Positions 32,925-41,063 of a stretch of DNA of 47,285 nt are shown piece after piece (position 1 is the stretch's first letter; each line of letters starts with the position of its first letter). Source of the stretch: CAITSH01 sp945892985 (GTDB lineage Bacteria > Pseudomonadota > Gammaproteobacteria > Burkholderiales > SG8-39); the NCBI GenBank assembly GCA_945892985.1, contig CAMDDU010000034.1, forward strand, positions 1 through 47,285. The letters are read 5' to 3'. The position numbers were made by a program, and so were the translations under genes. The notes under the pieces were generated by a model. It worked only from the letters and a program-made list of their open reading frames with translations. It made no database searches and had not been told where the DNA came from.

Positions 32925-33347
32925 CGCTGGCTCCTTTGGTGGTGCAAATCGTGCAGCCTGCTATTTTCAGCTGGTCGCTGAGGCCTTTTGCAGGCGCCCA
33001 GCTTACGAGGTAGGCGGACGAGGGGCTCAGCTTGCCGATTTTTTCATCCAGTATCAAGCTGAACGGCAATGTGCTGCCCCTGTCTAGTTTTATCGGCCTT
33101 TTCCGCATTTGCTTGAATTGTTTATTACTTTCGCGCGTTTTGCGGACTCCGCGGCGGCAATTCCGCTACCATTGTGCATTCGGCGCAGCTTGTTTCCGGT
33201 CGGATCAAATGACGGCGTTGGTCGTCAAGAGCGCGCATAGACACAGACGCCGACAAAAACCGCTCGATTTTAGAATTGCCCACCGTAGCCTGCGCCGCAG
33301 CAAGCGTGCCGTTTGGCCCCAACCCCGTACCCATCCAGGTTTTTTCC
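32925..33347. other. Divergent intergenic region, fadE and Atm1-like exporter
   Basis: A 423-bp gap without a credible gene. It must contain the fadE promoter on the minus strand and the exporter promoter on the plus strand. I saw no convincing FadR- or PsrA-like palindrome and could not assign a promoter by eye. Confidence 0.4.
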
Positions 33348-35186
33348 ATGTCCGCACATCACCACTCTGCCTCCCAGCCGGCGCCCGCCAATGCCACACC
33401 CCTGACCGGGAGGCGGCGCAATGAATGGCGCGCGGCGCGCATGTTGCTGCCCTACCTCTGGGAGTACAAGGGCCGGGTGCTGCTGGCGCTGGTGCTGCTG
33501 GTCACCTCCAAACTTGCCAACGTCAGCGTGCCGCTGGTGCTCAAGGACATTGTCGACAAACTCGATTCGCAGATCGCGGTGTTGGTGATGCCCCTGGCAC
33601 TGCTGGCGGCCTACGGCTTGCTGCGCTTCTCAACGGTGTTTTTCGCCGAATTGCGCGATGTGGTGTTTGTGCGCGTGACGCAGCGCGCCATCCGACGCAT
33701 CGCGCTTACGGTGTTCCGCCACCTGCACACCCTGTCGCTGCGCTTTCACCTCGAGCGCCAGACCGGCGGCGTTTCCCGGGATATCGAGCGGGGCACGCGT
33801 GGCGTCAGTTCGCTGATGTCCTACATGCTGTTCTCCATCATCCCGGTGATCCTCGAGTTCAGCCTGGTGGCAGCGATCCTGCTGAACAAGTTCGACTGGC
33901 GTTTTGCCGCGATCACCTTTGCCGCGGTCGGGCTTTACATTTTTTTTACCGTGGCGGTGACCGAGTGGCGCATGGAAATCCGGCGCCAGGCCAACGAACT
34001 CGATTCAAAAGCCAACACCAGGGCCATCGACAGCCTGCTCAATTATGAGACGGTGAAGTACTTCAACAACGAGGGTTTCGAGGCCGGACGTTACGACGAT
34101 AGCCTGCAAAAATACGAGAACGCCGCAGTCAGGAATGAAGTGTCGCTGGGGCTGCTAAATATCGGGCAAAGCTCCATCATCGCCATCGCGGTGACGCTGC
34201 TGATGTTCCTCGCCGCGGAGGGCGTGGTGGCCAAAACGCTGACCCTTGGCGACCTGGTGCTCGTCAACGGCCTGCTCATACAGCTCTATATCCCGCTCAA
34301 TTTTCTCGGCATGGTTTATCGCGAAATAAAGCAGTCGCTGCTCGACATGGACCGCATGTTCAAGCTGCTCGAGGAAAATCGTGAGATAGCTGACCGCCCT
34401 GGCGCCGTCGCATTGGCCGGCGAATCGCAGACGCTGCGCTTTGAGTCTGTGGATTTCTCCTATGAGCCCAAGCGTCAGATCCTGTTCGACCTGTCCTTCG
34501 ACATGCCGGCGGGCAGCAGGGTTGCGGTGGTTGGTCATTCCGGTTCGGGCAAGTCAACCTTGGCGCGGCTGCTTTACCGTTTTTATGACGTGTCGGGCGG
34601 CCGTGTGACAATCAATGGCACCGACATCCGCGACCTGCAGCAGTCAATGTTGCGCGCGGCCATTGGCATCGTGCCCCAGGACACGGTGCTGTTCAACGAC
34701 ACGATTTTCTACAATATCCGGTACGGACGCCCCGAGGCCACGCGCGAAGAGGTGTTCGAGGCGGCGCGCGCCGCCCATATCCACGACTTTATCGAGTCCC
34801 TGCCTGACAAGTACGAGGCGCGCGTTGGCGAGCGCGGGCTCAAGCTCTCGGGTGGGGAAAAACAGCGCGTGGCAATCGCCCGCGCAATACTGAAAGATCC
34901 GTCCATCCTGATATTCGATGAGGCGACTTCGGCGCTCGATTCGGAGACCGAGCAGGCGATCAACGCGGAACTGACGCGCATCGCCAAAGGCCGCACCACA
35001 CTGGTCATCGCCCACCGCCTGTCAACGGTGATGGACGCAGACCAGATACTGGTGATGGATGCCGGGCGCATCGTCGAGCGTGGCAGTCATCGCGAGCTGC
35101 TGGAGAAAAGCGGCGCCTATGCGCAAATGTGGGCGCTGCAGCAGCAGGAGGAAGAAAAGCAGGCGCTGGCAGCCGACTCAGATTGA
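33348..35186 (+). CDS. ABC transporter, fused permease/ATPase of the Atm1/HMT1 type
   Basis: A 612-residue half-size ABC exporter. The six-helix membrane domain (about 40-330) contains L-R-F-H-L-E-R-Q-T-G-G and the N-Y-E-T-V-K-Y-F-N-N-E loop typical of Atm1-like exporters of glutathione-sulfur species or metal conjugates. The ATPase (about 365-600) has Walker A G-H-S-G-S-G-K-S-T, signature L-S-G-G-E-K-Q-R, Walker B I-L-I-F-D-E-A-T-S-A-L-D and H-loop I-A-H-R-L. It should work as a homodimer in the inner membrane. ATG 33348 is preferred (M-S-A-H-H-H-S-A-S-Q); the frame is open to 33276 and the ribosome-binding site is weak. Confidence 0.9.
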   Translation: MSAHHHSASQPAPANATPLTGRRRNEWRAARMLLPYLWEYKGRVLLALVLLVTSKLANVSVPLVLKDIVDKLDSQIAVLVMPLALLAAYGLLRFSTVFFAELRDVVFVRVTQRAIRRIALTVFRHLHTLSLRFHLERQTGGVSRDIERGTRGVSSLMSYMLFSIIPVILEFSLVAAILLNKFDWRFAAITFAAVGLYIFFTVAVTEWRMEIRRQANELDSKANTRAIDSLLNYETVKYFNNEGFEAGRYDDSLQKYENAAVRNEVSLGLLNIGQSSIIAIAVTLLMFLAAEGVVAKTLTLGDLVLVNGLLIQLYIPLNFLGMVYREIKQSLLDMDRMFKLLEENREIADRPGAVALAGESQTLRFESVDFSYEPKRQILFDLSFDMPAGSRVAVVGHSGSGKSTLARLLYRFYDVSGGRVTINGTDIRDLQQSMLRAAIGIVPQDTVLFNDTIFYNIRYGRPEATREEVFEAARAAHIHDFIESLPDKYEARVGERGLKLSGGEKQRVAIARAILKDPSILIFDEATSALDSETEQAINAELTRIAKGRTTLVIAHRLSTVMDADQILVMDAGRIVERGSHRELLEKSGAYAQMWALQQQEEEKQALAADSD

Positions 35187-35215
35187 GCCGGCTGCGGCTT
35201 GCACGCGTTACGCGC

Positions 35216-36208
35216 TTACTGCAGGAACTCGTTGGTATAGAGCTCGGCCACCGGTGATTCTTTTTGCACGATGCCCTGTTCGACATAAAATTTTTGCAGC
35301 GCGACCAGGCGCTCCCGGTCCATGGAGCCCAGCGTCGCCTGGCCCGGATAGACATAGGTGTTGTAGAGCTTGAAGGTTTCCTCGACAAAAGCTTCGCGAC
35401 CCTTGTTGGCGGGCACTGCGGCGATGTAATCGGCGACCGCGCCCTTTGGGTCTTTCATGATGTCGGAAAGTCCGTGTAGCGTGGCGCGCACGATTTTTCG
35501 CACCAGATCGGGACGCTTCCTGATCACGTCGTCGGATACCAGGATGGCCTGGGCCATACTCTTGGTGTAGTCAAATGCCGGCATGATTTTCATTTTTGCG
35601 CCGGTGGCCTGCACCTCGGCGATCCACTCGGGCACGCCGGTCATGGCATCGGCCTTTTTTGCCGCGAACAACTGCCACACGCCCGCCGGCCCCGCTGCCT
35701 GCGCCTCGATATCGTTTTTGCTCAGACCTGCACTGGCCAGCATGCCCAGCAGCGCGTAATAGCCGCTGTCGGCGTAGCTCATCACGGTCACAGTCTTGCC
35801 CTTGAGGTCTTTGGGGCTGGATATGCCCGAGTTGTCCATGACCGCCAGTTGTGTCATCGAACGTCCGCCCAATACGGCAACCGAGCGCACCGGAATGCCG
35901 TTGGCCCGGGCAATGATGGGGGTGTCGCCGAAGGCGCCGCCGATGACGCCGTTGCCGGCACCAAGCTGTTTGGCCACATCGAGGCCGCCGCGGCCCGGTT
36001 GGAATATCACCTTGAGGCCTTCCTTGGCGTAATAGCCGCGTTGTTGCGCCAGCATCCAGGGTGCAAAGGCGACTTGTGCGGTCGGCGCCGGCAGCAGGTA
36101 AAGGACTTCCTCGAGTTGTTGCGCGCCCGCCGGGGCGCTCAGGCCTAGCAGCAGCGCGGCGGAGGTGGTCGAAAGCGTAGAGAGAAAGGTTCGGCGGCTG
36201 GTCATCAT
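35216..36208 (-). CDS. ABC transporter substrate-binding protein, NMT1/SsuA-like
   Basis: A 330-residue periplasmic binding protein with a twin-Arg-like signal (M-T-S-R-R-T-F-L-S-T-L, then a hydrophobic stretch to A-G-A-Q, about 31). The mature part has A-F-A-P-W-M-L-A-Q-Q-R-G-Y-Y-A-K-E-G-L and G-G-L-D-V-A-K-Q-L-G-A-G of the NMT1/THI5 and taurine/aliphatic-sulfonate group. No cognate permease or ATPase is adjacent. GGAGAACC sits directly before ATG-ATG (36208/36205). An upstream open frame to 36523 overlaps the TetR gene and is not real. The ligand may relate to the aromatic-degradation genes nearby. Confidence 0.9.
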   Translation of the reverse strand: MMTSRRTFLSTLSTTSAALLLGLSAPAGAQQLEEVLYLLPAPTAQVAFAPWMLAQQRGYYAKEGLKVIFQPGRGGLDVAKQLGAGNGVIGGAFGDTPIIARANGIPVRSVAVLGGRSMTQLAVMDNSGISSPKDLKGKTVTVMSYADSGYYALLGMLASAGLSKNDIEAQAAGPAGVWQLFAAKKADAMTGVPEWIAEVQATGAKMKIMPAFDYTKSMAQAILVSDDVIRKRPDLVRKIVRATLHGLSDIMKDPKGAVADYIAAVPANKGREAFVEETFKLYNTYVYPGQATLGSMDRERLVALQKFYVEQGIVQKESPVAELYTNEFLQ

Positions 36209-36258
36209 GGTTCTCCGGGGGGCAAGGTGAAACATTGGTATTAAAAATTCAGTATCGA

Positions 36259-36900
36259 TTATGCGCGGATTTTCGGTTTCGTTGCTGTGGCGTGCGTCGC
36301 ATGGCTTGCGGTGCCGGCCCGCAGGCGCTTGCCGAGGATGAGGTCGCACATGGTGTCTATGCTCCGGCCGGCTTCTGTGCCCGCCGGCGACAAATGCCGG
36401 TGGAGGATGAAGCCGTCGAACGCCATCACCAGCAGGTGGGCGAGCGCCGCGGTGTCTATTGCGCGCCGGCGCGATGGGGGCAGCAGTGAGGCGAGCATCG
36501 CGGCGAGACGTTGTTCCATCCATTGCAACAGGGTGGGCTTGTAGCCGTCTTGGGGCGCGACGGTGGAGATGGCCTGCATCATATTGATGGCGAAGCCATG
36601 TTGTTCTGCCGGGATGTCATGCCAAAGAGACCGCAGCAAGCGCTGCAGCCGCTCACGCGTATCGCCCGCGTTGGCAAGGTCCTGTTCGAGCGCGAGCAGA
36701 CGGCTCTGCATCCAGGGCGTGTAAATGGCGTACAAGATCTCCAGTTTGGAGTCGAAATAAACGTAGACGTTGGCGGCGGCCGTGCCGGCTCTTGCCGCAA
36801 TGGCGTTGAGCGTGGTGGCGCTATAGCCGCGCGTTACGAACAGCCGGAAGGCGGCGGCAAGGATGGCCTCGCGCATTTCGGTTTTTTTTGTCTGTGCCAT
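36259..36900 (-). CDS. TetR/AcrR family transcriptional regulator
   Basis: A 213-residue regulator. Residues 6-53 form the TetR helix-turn-helix (R-E-A-I-L-A-A-A-F-R-L-F, then Y-S-A-T-T-L-N-A-I-A-A-R-A-G-T and V-Y-V-Y-F-D-S-K). The rest is a variable ligand-binding domain with a Thr/Ala/His-rich tail. It sits between an NMT1-type binding protein (50 bases downstream) and a TctC gene, all on the minus strand. A candidate target is the divergent promoter at 38799-38992, where a striking inverted/direct repeat occurs. The regulator's ligand is unknown. Confidence 0.92.
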   Translation of the reverse strand: MAQTKKTEMREAILAAAFRLFVTRGYSATTLNAIAARAGTAAANVYVYFDSKLEILYAIYTPWMQSRLLALEQDLANAGDTRERLQRLLRSLWHDIPAEQHGFAINMMQAISTVAPQDGYKPTLLQWMEQRLAAMLASLLPPSRRRAIDTAALAHLLVMAFDGFILHRHLSPAGTEAGRSIDTMCDLILGKRLRAGTASHATHATATKPKIRA

Positions 36901-36940
36901 CAGCCCGCCCGGTCGGTTTGGGCAGGGTTCCGGGCACGGC

Positions 36941-37915
36941 TCACTCGGGTTTGATGCCCGCTGATTTCACCACCCCCGCCCACTTGTCGATGTCGCTTGA
37001 GATCAGGGCGCGTAATTCGGCGGCGTTGCCGCGAACGATCTCGAATCCGGCCGGGCGCAAGCGTTCGCGCGTGTCGGATTCGCCCATGACCTTGAAAATT
37101 TCATCACCCAGCTTGCGCACGATTTCCGGCGGTGTTCGCGCCGGAGCGAGCACCGCATACCAGGCGGTGATTTCGTAACCGGGCACGCCCGATTCTATGA
37201 CCGTGGGCAGGTCGCGCGCGCTTTCTATGCGCTTGGGTTCGGCGATTGCGATTGCGCGCACTTTGCCGCCCTGCATGAAGGGCATTGCGGCGTTGATCGA
37301 GGCGAGCATCACCTGCACCTGGCCGCTGGAAAGGTCGGTAAGCGCGGTCACCGAACCCTTGTATGGCACATGCACGATATCGGTTCCTGTAAGGCTTTTG
37401 AACAGCTCCATGCCCAGATGATGCGGGGTGCCTATGCCGACGCTGGCGTAGCTGAGCTTCCCCGGTTTGGCGCGGGCATGGGCGATGAGGTCGCGCACCG
37501 ACTTGACCGGTAACTCGTTGTTGACCAGCAGCACGAAAGGCGTGGCCGCGGCAAGCGCCACCGGCGCGAAGTCCTGGCGCACGTCGAAGGGTATTGTTGC
37601 GAATATCGCCGGGTTGATGGTGAGGGTATTGGTCGCAAGCAGCAAGGTGTGGCCATCGGGCGCGGACTTGGCGACAAAGTCTGCGCCGATATTGCCGCCC
37701 GCGCCCGGTTTGTTGTCCACCAGCACCGGCTGACCCCAGGCCGTTTGCAGCCGCTGTGAAATTACGCGCGCCAGCAGGTCGTTGCCGCCACCTGCAGCGA
37801 AGGGGACGACCAGTCTGATCGGCCGTGCCGGGAAAGCGGCGTCCGATTGCGCCAGCGCTGGTAGTGCGATCAATGCGAGGACCAGGGCGATAATCCTCTT
37901 CATCCATGCTTTCAT
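36941..37915 (-). CDS. Bug/TctC family binding protein
   Basis: A 324-residue periplasmic binding protein with a signal peptide ending L-P-A-L-A-Q (about 23). Typical Bug motifs are F-P-A-R-P-I-R-L-V-V-P-F-A-A-G-G-G, D-N-K-P-G-A-G-G-N-I-G and Y-A-S-V-G-I-G-T-P-H-H-L. It should bind a carboxylate. No TctAB partners are adjacent. GGGAG lies 9-10 bases before ATG 37915. A run of 13 G lies 37 bases upstream of the start. It follows the class II aldolase on the same strand. Confidence 0.93.
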   Translation of the reverse strand: MKAWMKRIIALVLALIALPALAQSDAAFPARPIRLVVPFAAGGGNDLLARVISQRLQTAWGQPVLVDNKPGAGGNIGADFVAKSAPDGHTLLLATNTLTINPAIFATIPFDVRQDFAPVALAAATPFVLLVNNELPVKSVRDLIAHARAKPGKLSYASVGIGTPHHLGMELFKSLTGTDIVHVPYKGSVTALTDLSSGQVQVMLASINAAMPFMQGGKVRAIAIAEPKRIESARDLPTVIESGVPGYEITAWYAVLAPARTPPEIVRKLGDEIFKVMGESDTRERLRPAGFEIVRGNAAELRALISSDIDKWAGVVKSAGIKPE

Positions 37916-37951
37916 GCTTTGTACTCCCTTGCTTTTGGTTCCGGGGTTTTT

Positions 37952-37964
37952 GGGGGGGGGGGGG
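37952..37964. repeat. Poly-G tract of 13 bases
   Basis: An uninterrupted run of 13 G on the plus strand (13 C on the transcribed sense of the neighbouring genes). It lies between the stop of the class II aldolase (38004) and the start of the TctC gene (37915). Such tracts slip during replication and can tune expression; sequencing error is also possible. Confidence 0.9.
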
Positions 37965-38003
37965 CGGCCTTATCGGCATTTGTGGCGGCCAGTTTGTTGC
38001 AGT

Positions 38004-38798
38004 CTAGTTCTGATAGTCGGGAAAGAGGCGCTTGGCGAGGCGCAGGCAGGCATCCCAGTCCTTGGCGGCGGCCTTTTCTGGATCGTCCATACGGTCTTGC
38101 TGCTGTGCCGCGGCGTCGCGGCAAATGGTTTCGCTCAGCACATTGACTTTCGCCCCACCAGCCAGTGCGGCGATCTGGCCTTTACACGCCATTTCCATAA
38201 AGTGGTGATCGATGAAGGCCTCGGGCAGTGTGCGGCCGCAAACAAGGACGCCGTGGTTGCGCAGTATCGCGACGCGCTCCCTGCCCAGGCTGCGCACCAG
38301 AGGTTCCCGCTGGTCCATGTTGAACTCAAAACCACCGAAGTCATGGTAGGCAAGGCGGCCGTAAAAATACACGGCATGCTGGCTTATCATCATGAGACCC
38401 TGTTGCTGCGCCGACACGCCGATGTTGGCCGGAGAGTGGGTGTGGAACACCGCGTTCAGGTCGGGGCGCGCGCGCAATATCCCGGCGTGAATGACCAGGC
38501 CGCCGCCGCGCAGGCGCGGGCCTTCCTGGAGGGGTTCGCCGTCGAGGTCGAATTTGAGCAGGTTCGAGGCGGTGATCTCCTCGAACATCATGGTAGGCGA
38601 CTTGATCAGCAGGCGATCGGGCTCACCCGGAACGCGCACCGATAGATGGTTGTAGGTGAGGTCGCTGATGCCCAGGTGTGCGAGCAACCGGTAACAGGCG
38701 GCCAGTCCGGTGCGCGCCTGCCATTCGGCGGCAGACACGCCGCCAGAAGATTGCGGTGCCGCGGCAGCCGGCAAGGGCTTGATCGATTGTGTTGGCAT
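38004..38798 (-). CDS. Class II aldolase/adducin family protein
   Basis: A 264-residue protein of the class II aldolase fold, which includes metal-dependent sugar-phosphate aldolases and decarboxylases of aromatic or hydroxy acids. The metal ligands appear in H-T-H-S-P-A-N-I (about 109-116) and in a later H-H-F-M-E-M. N-H-G-V-L-V-C-G and the early G-I-S-D-L-T-Y-N-H-L-S-V-R motif are present. The exact reaction is not known. GAGGAATC precedes ATG 38798; upstream frame extension to 38900 passes through G-rich non-coding DNA. It diverges from the Rieske dioxygenase genes, suggesting a common pathway. Confidence 0.88.
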   Translation of the reverse strand: MPTQSIKPLPAAAAPQSSGGVSAAEWQARTGLAACYRLLAHLGISDLTYNHLSVRVPGEPDRLLIKSPTMMFEEITASNLLKFDLDGEPLQEGPRLRGGGLVIHAGILRARPDLNAVFHTHSPANIGVSAQQQGLMMISQHAVYFYGRLAYHDFGGFEFNMDQREPLVRSLGRERVAILRNHGVLVCGRTLPEAFIDHHFMEMACKGQIAALAGGAKVNVLSETICRDAAAQQQDRMDDPEKAAAKDWDACLRLAKRLFPDYQN

Positions 38799-38992
38799 GA
38801 TTCCTCGGCGACAAAAAAGGGGGGCGGGTGTGTGGGGGGGCGGACTTGCACGCCGCCCCTCGTTCGCGAATAATAGCGAATAATAACGAACGTCATTCAT
38901 TTGTCAATCTGCACACCTGTCAGTGGCGGCGAAGCGCATCGGCGCGGCCACAACGCGGCGGATGCCCGCAGGCAGGGTAGAGAGAGAACAGC
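38799..38992. promoter_or_regulatory. Divergent promoter region with operator-like repeat
   Basis: The 194-bp gap between the aldolase and dioxygenase genes holds a 32-bp element at 38861-38892: CGTTCG at one end, CGAACG at the other, and two perfect direct copies of GCGAATAATA between them (38866-38875, 38876-38885). AACGAACGTCATT (38885-38897) overlaps its right end and is partly palindromic, like TetR-type sites. A G-rich stretch lies at 38818-38841. I infer a shared operator; no promoter hexamers are certain. Confidence 0.5.
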
Positions 38993-40405
38993 ATGAAAAT
39001 CAGTAATACGGAAAGCCTGGGATGCTCGAAAAATGAACACTTGGCGCGGCTGGTTCAGCCCGACCGTGTCCATCACTCCGTTTACACCGATCCGGACATT
39101 TTCGAGCTGGAAATGGACCGGCTGTTCGGGCGCGCCTGGCTGCTCGTGGGGCATGAAAGCCAGGTTCGCAACTGCGGGGATTTTTTTACTACGCAGCTCG
39201 GTCGCGAGCCGGTGATCGTAACGCGTCATGCCGACGGTAGCCTGCAGGTGCTGGTCAATCGGTGCAGCCATCGCGGTGCGCTGGTTTGCCACGAGGCGAG
39301 GGGCAGCGCCAGGCAGTTCACCTGTCCCTATCATGGCTGGACCTTTGCCACTGACGGCGCGTTGCGCGTTGTGCCGGTGGCGCAGGGCTACGGTTCCGAT
39401 GCAGAACAGAAATTTTCCGGCCTCGGGCTCGCACGCGTGCCGCGCGTCGAAAGTTACCGCGGTTTCATATTTGCCTCGCAGGCAGCGAGCGGTCCCTCGC
39501 TTAAGGATTTTCTCGGTCCGCTGCATCGTTCCTTCGACGACATGGTTGATCGGGCACCCGATGGCGACCTCGAGGTGGCGGGCGGGGTGTTCAAGCACGC
39601 TTACAACGGCAATTGGAAGCTGGTGATCGAAAACCACCTCGATGGCGTGCATCCGGCCTATGTGCACAGCTCTTCTGTGTTTGCTGGCCGCGAGGCGCCC
39701 GATCCGGGCGCCCCCGGCGTTGACGAGCGCTATGCCGACATTGCCGTGCGCCAGATGCGCCAGAACGGCGCGCCCGAGCAGGTGTGGGAAAACATCGGCG
39801 TGTGGACAGCCGACTGGGGGCATGGCTTTCTTGGCGACTATCACTCCGACAGTCGGCTGGTGGTGGGGCTGGACAATCCGGTGTTCGCCGAATACCGCTC
39901 CCGGCTGGTGGCGCGTCACGGCGAGGCGCGCACCAAGGAGATTCTCGGTGTGACGCGCTGGAACACCATCGTTTATCCGAGCACCTCGTTCATGAGCCAG
40001 TTTCGGCAATTGCGCATCGTTCACCCCTTGGCCGTCGATCGCACCGTGGTTTATACCTACTGCTTCAAGCTCAAGGGCGCGCCAGAGCAGATGTTTCGTG
40101 ACACGGTGGCCTTCGCCAACGTGGTCAATGGCACGGCTTCCTGGGTGCTGACCGATGATCTCGAGGTGTATGAGCGCGTGCAGCGCGGCCTGACGGCGAA
40201 GACGCCCGAATGGGTGTATCTGGGACGCGGCCATGGCGGCGACCAGCCCGAACCGGACGGCTCGCGGCGCGGCGCCACCGGCACCAGCGAGATTTTCATC
40301 CGCAATCAATTTGCCGGTTGGCTGCGCCACATGACCTTAAATGAAGAATCGAACGCAACATCGAACAAAACATCAACCGACCCAAACGGGAAGGCGGGGG
40401 GCTGA
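38993..40405 (+). CDS. Aromatic ring-hydroxylating dioxygenase, Rieske alpha subunit
   Basis: A 470-residue large subunit of a Rieske non-heme iron oxygenase. The Rieske cluster ligands are Cys91-x-His93 (N-R-C-S-H-R-G) and Cys111-x2-His114 (C-P-Y-H-G-W). The mononuclear iron site is Asp217, His220, His225 in E-N-H-L-D-G-V-H-P-A-Y-V-H. The last 20 residues are a Ser/Asn/Thr-rich tail. The substrate is likely an aromatic acid or similar but cannot be named. The beta subunit gene starts 2 bases after the stop. No ferredoxin or reductase gene is in the window, so electron transfer must come from elsewhere. Confidence 0.94.
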   Translation: MKISNTESLGCSKNEHLARLVQPDRVHHSVYTDPDIFELEMDRLFGRAWLLVGHESQVRNCGDFFTTQLGREPVIVTRHADGSLQVLVNRCSHRGALVCHEARGSARQFTCPYHGWTFATDGALRVVPVAQGYGSDAEQKFSGLGLARVPRVESYRGFIFASQAASGPSLKDFLGPLHRSFDDMVDRAPDGDLEVAGGVFKHAYNGNWKLVIENHLDGVHPAYVHSSSVFAGREAPDPGAPGVDERYADIAVRQMRQNGAPEQVWENIGVWTADWGHGFLGDYHSDSRLVVGLDNPVFAEYRSRLVARHGEARTKEILGVTRWNTIVYPSTSFMSQFRQLRIVHPLAVDRTVVYTYCFKLKGAPEQMFRDTVAFANVVNGTASWVLTDDLEVYERVQRGLTAKTPEWVYLGRGHGGDQPEPDGSRRGATGTSEIFIRNQFAGWLRHMTLNEESNATSNKTSTDPNGKAGG

Positions 40406-40407
40406 GC

Positions 40408-40908
40408 ATGACGACCGTGACTTTCAAACCCGACACCTCGATAGCGGCCTTGGCGCATTTTTTGCACCACGAGGCGCGTCTGCTCGACACCGGACGTTTC
40501 GACGACTGGCTGGCGCTGTTCGCCGCCGATGCCACCTACTGGCTGCCGCTGGAGCAGGGGCAGCGCGACCCGTTTGAGACCTGCTCCATTCTCTACGACG
40601 ACCGCACACTGCTCGAAGCGCGCGTGCGCCAGTACCGGCATCCGCGTGCCCACGCGCGCACGCCCAAGGCGCGCACCGTCCACCAGATAGGCAACGTCAT
40701 GGTGTTGTCGCAGGATGCGCTGCGACAGGAACTGACGGTGTGCTCGACGCTGGTGCTGGTTGAATACCGGGCGGAGCGCCAACGCGTGTTCGGCGCCCTG
40801 TGCGAGCACCGACTGCGGGCGACCGAAGGGGGCTGGCTGATCGCCGCAAAACGCGTCGATTTGGCTAATTCCGAGGCGGACCTGGATGGCTTGGCCATAC
40901 TGTTCTAA
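40408..40908 (+). CDS. Aromatic ring-hydroxylating dioxygenase, beta subunit
   Basis: A 166-residue small subunit of the ring-hydroxylating dioxygenase with the SnoaL-like (NTF2) fold. Typical features are H-E-A-R-L-L-D-T-G-R-F-D-D-W-L-A-L-F-A-A-D, Y-W-L-P-L, and the basic R-V-R-Q-Y-R-H-P-R segment. It supports assembly of the alpha3-beta3 oxygenase and contains no cofactor. A G-rich ribosome-binding site lies inside the 3' end of the alpha gene. The two are clearly one transcription unit. Confidence 0.94.
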   Translation: MTTVTFKPDTSIAALAHFLHHEARLLDTGRFDDWLALFAADATYWLPLEQGQRDPFETCSILYDDRTLLEARVRQYRHPRAHARTPKARTVHQIGNVMVLSQDALRQELTVCSTLVLVEYRAERQRVFGALCEHRLRATEGGWLIAAKRVDLANSEADLDGLAILF

Positions 40909-41063
40909 GTTTGTTCCGATGGATGGTCTGGGGTGGGGGAATGACAAGGGTATGAGCACTGTTGCCAGTTAATCTGAGAAAGTTGCGCTATCCTCTTATT
41001 TTTCTTGCATAAAAGCAGTTTCGTGGCTACACTTTGCGGAACTTGTGCGGGGGAGAGTCCGAC

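Noticed and set aside
35216..36523. Longer NMT1-type protein starting at 36523
   Set aside because: The extra part overlaps the TetR gene and lacks a signal peptide; ATG 36208 has a ribosome-binding site and a proper signal sequence.
38897..40330. A 477-codon open frame on the minus strand
   Set aside because: It is antisense to the Rieske alpha subunit, which has intact metal-binding motifs; the translation shows no family features.
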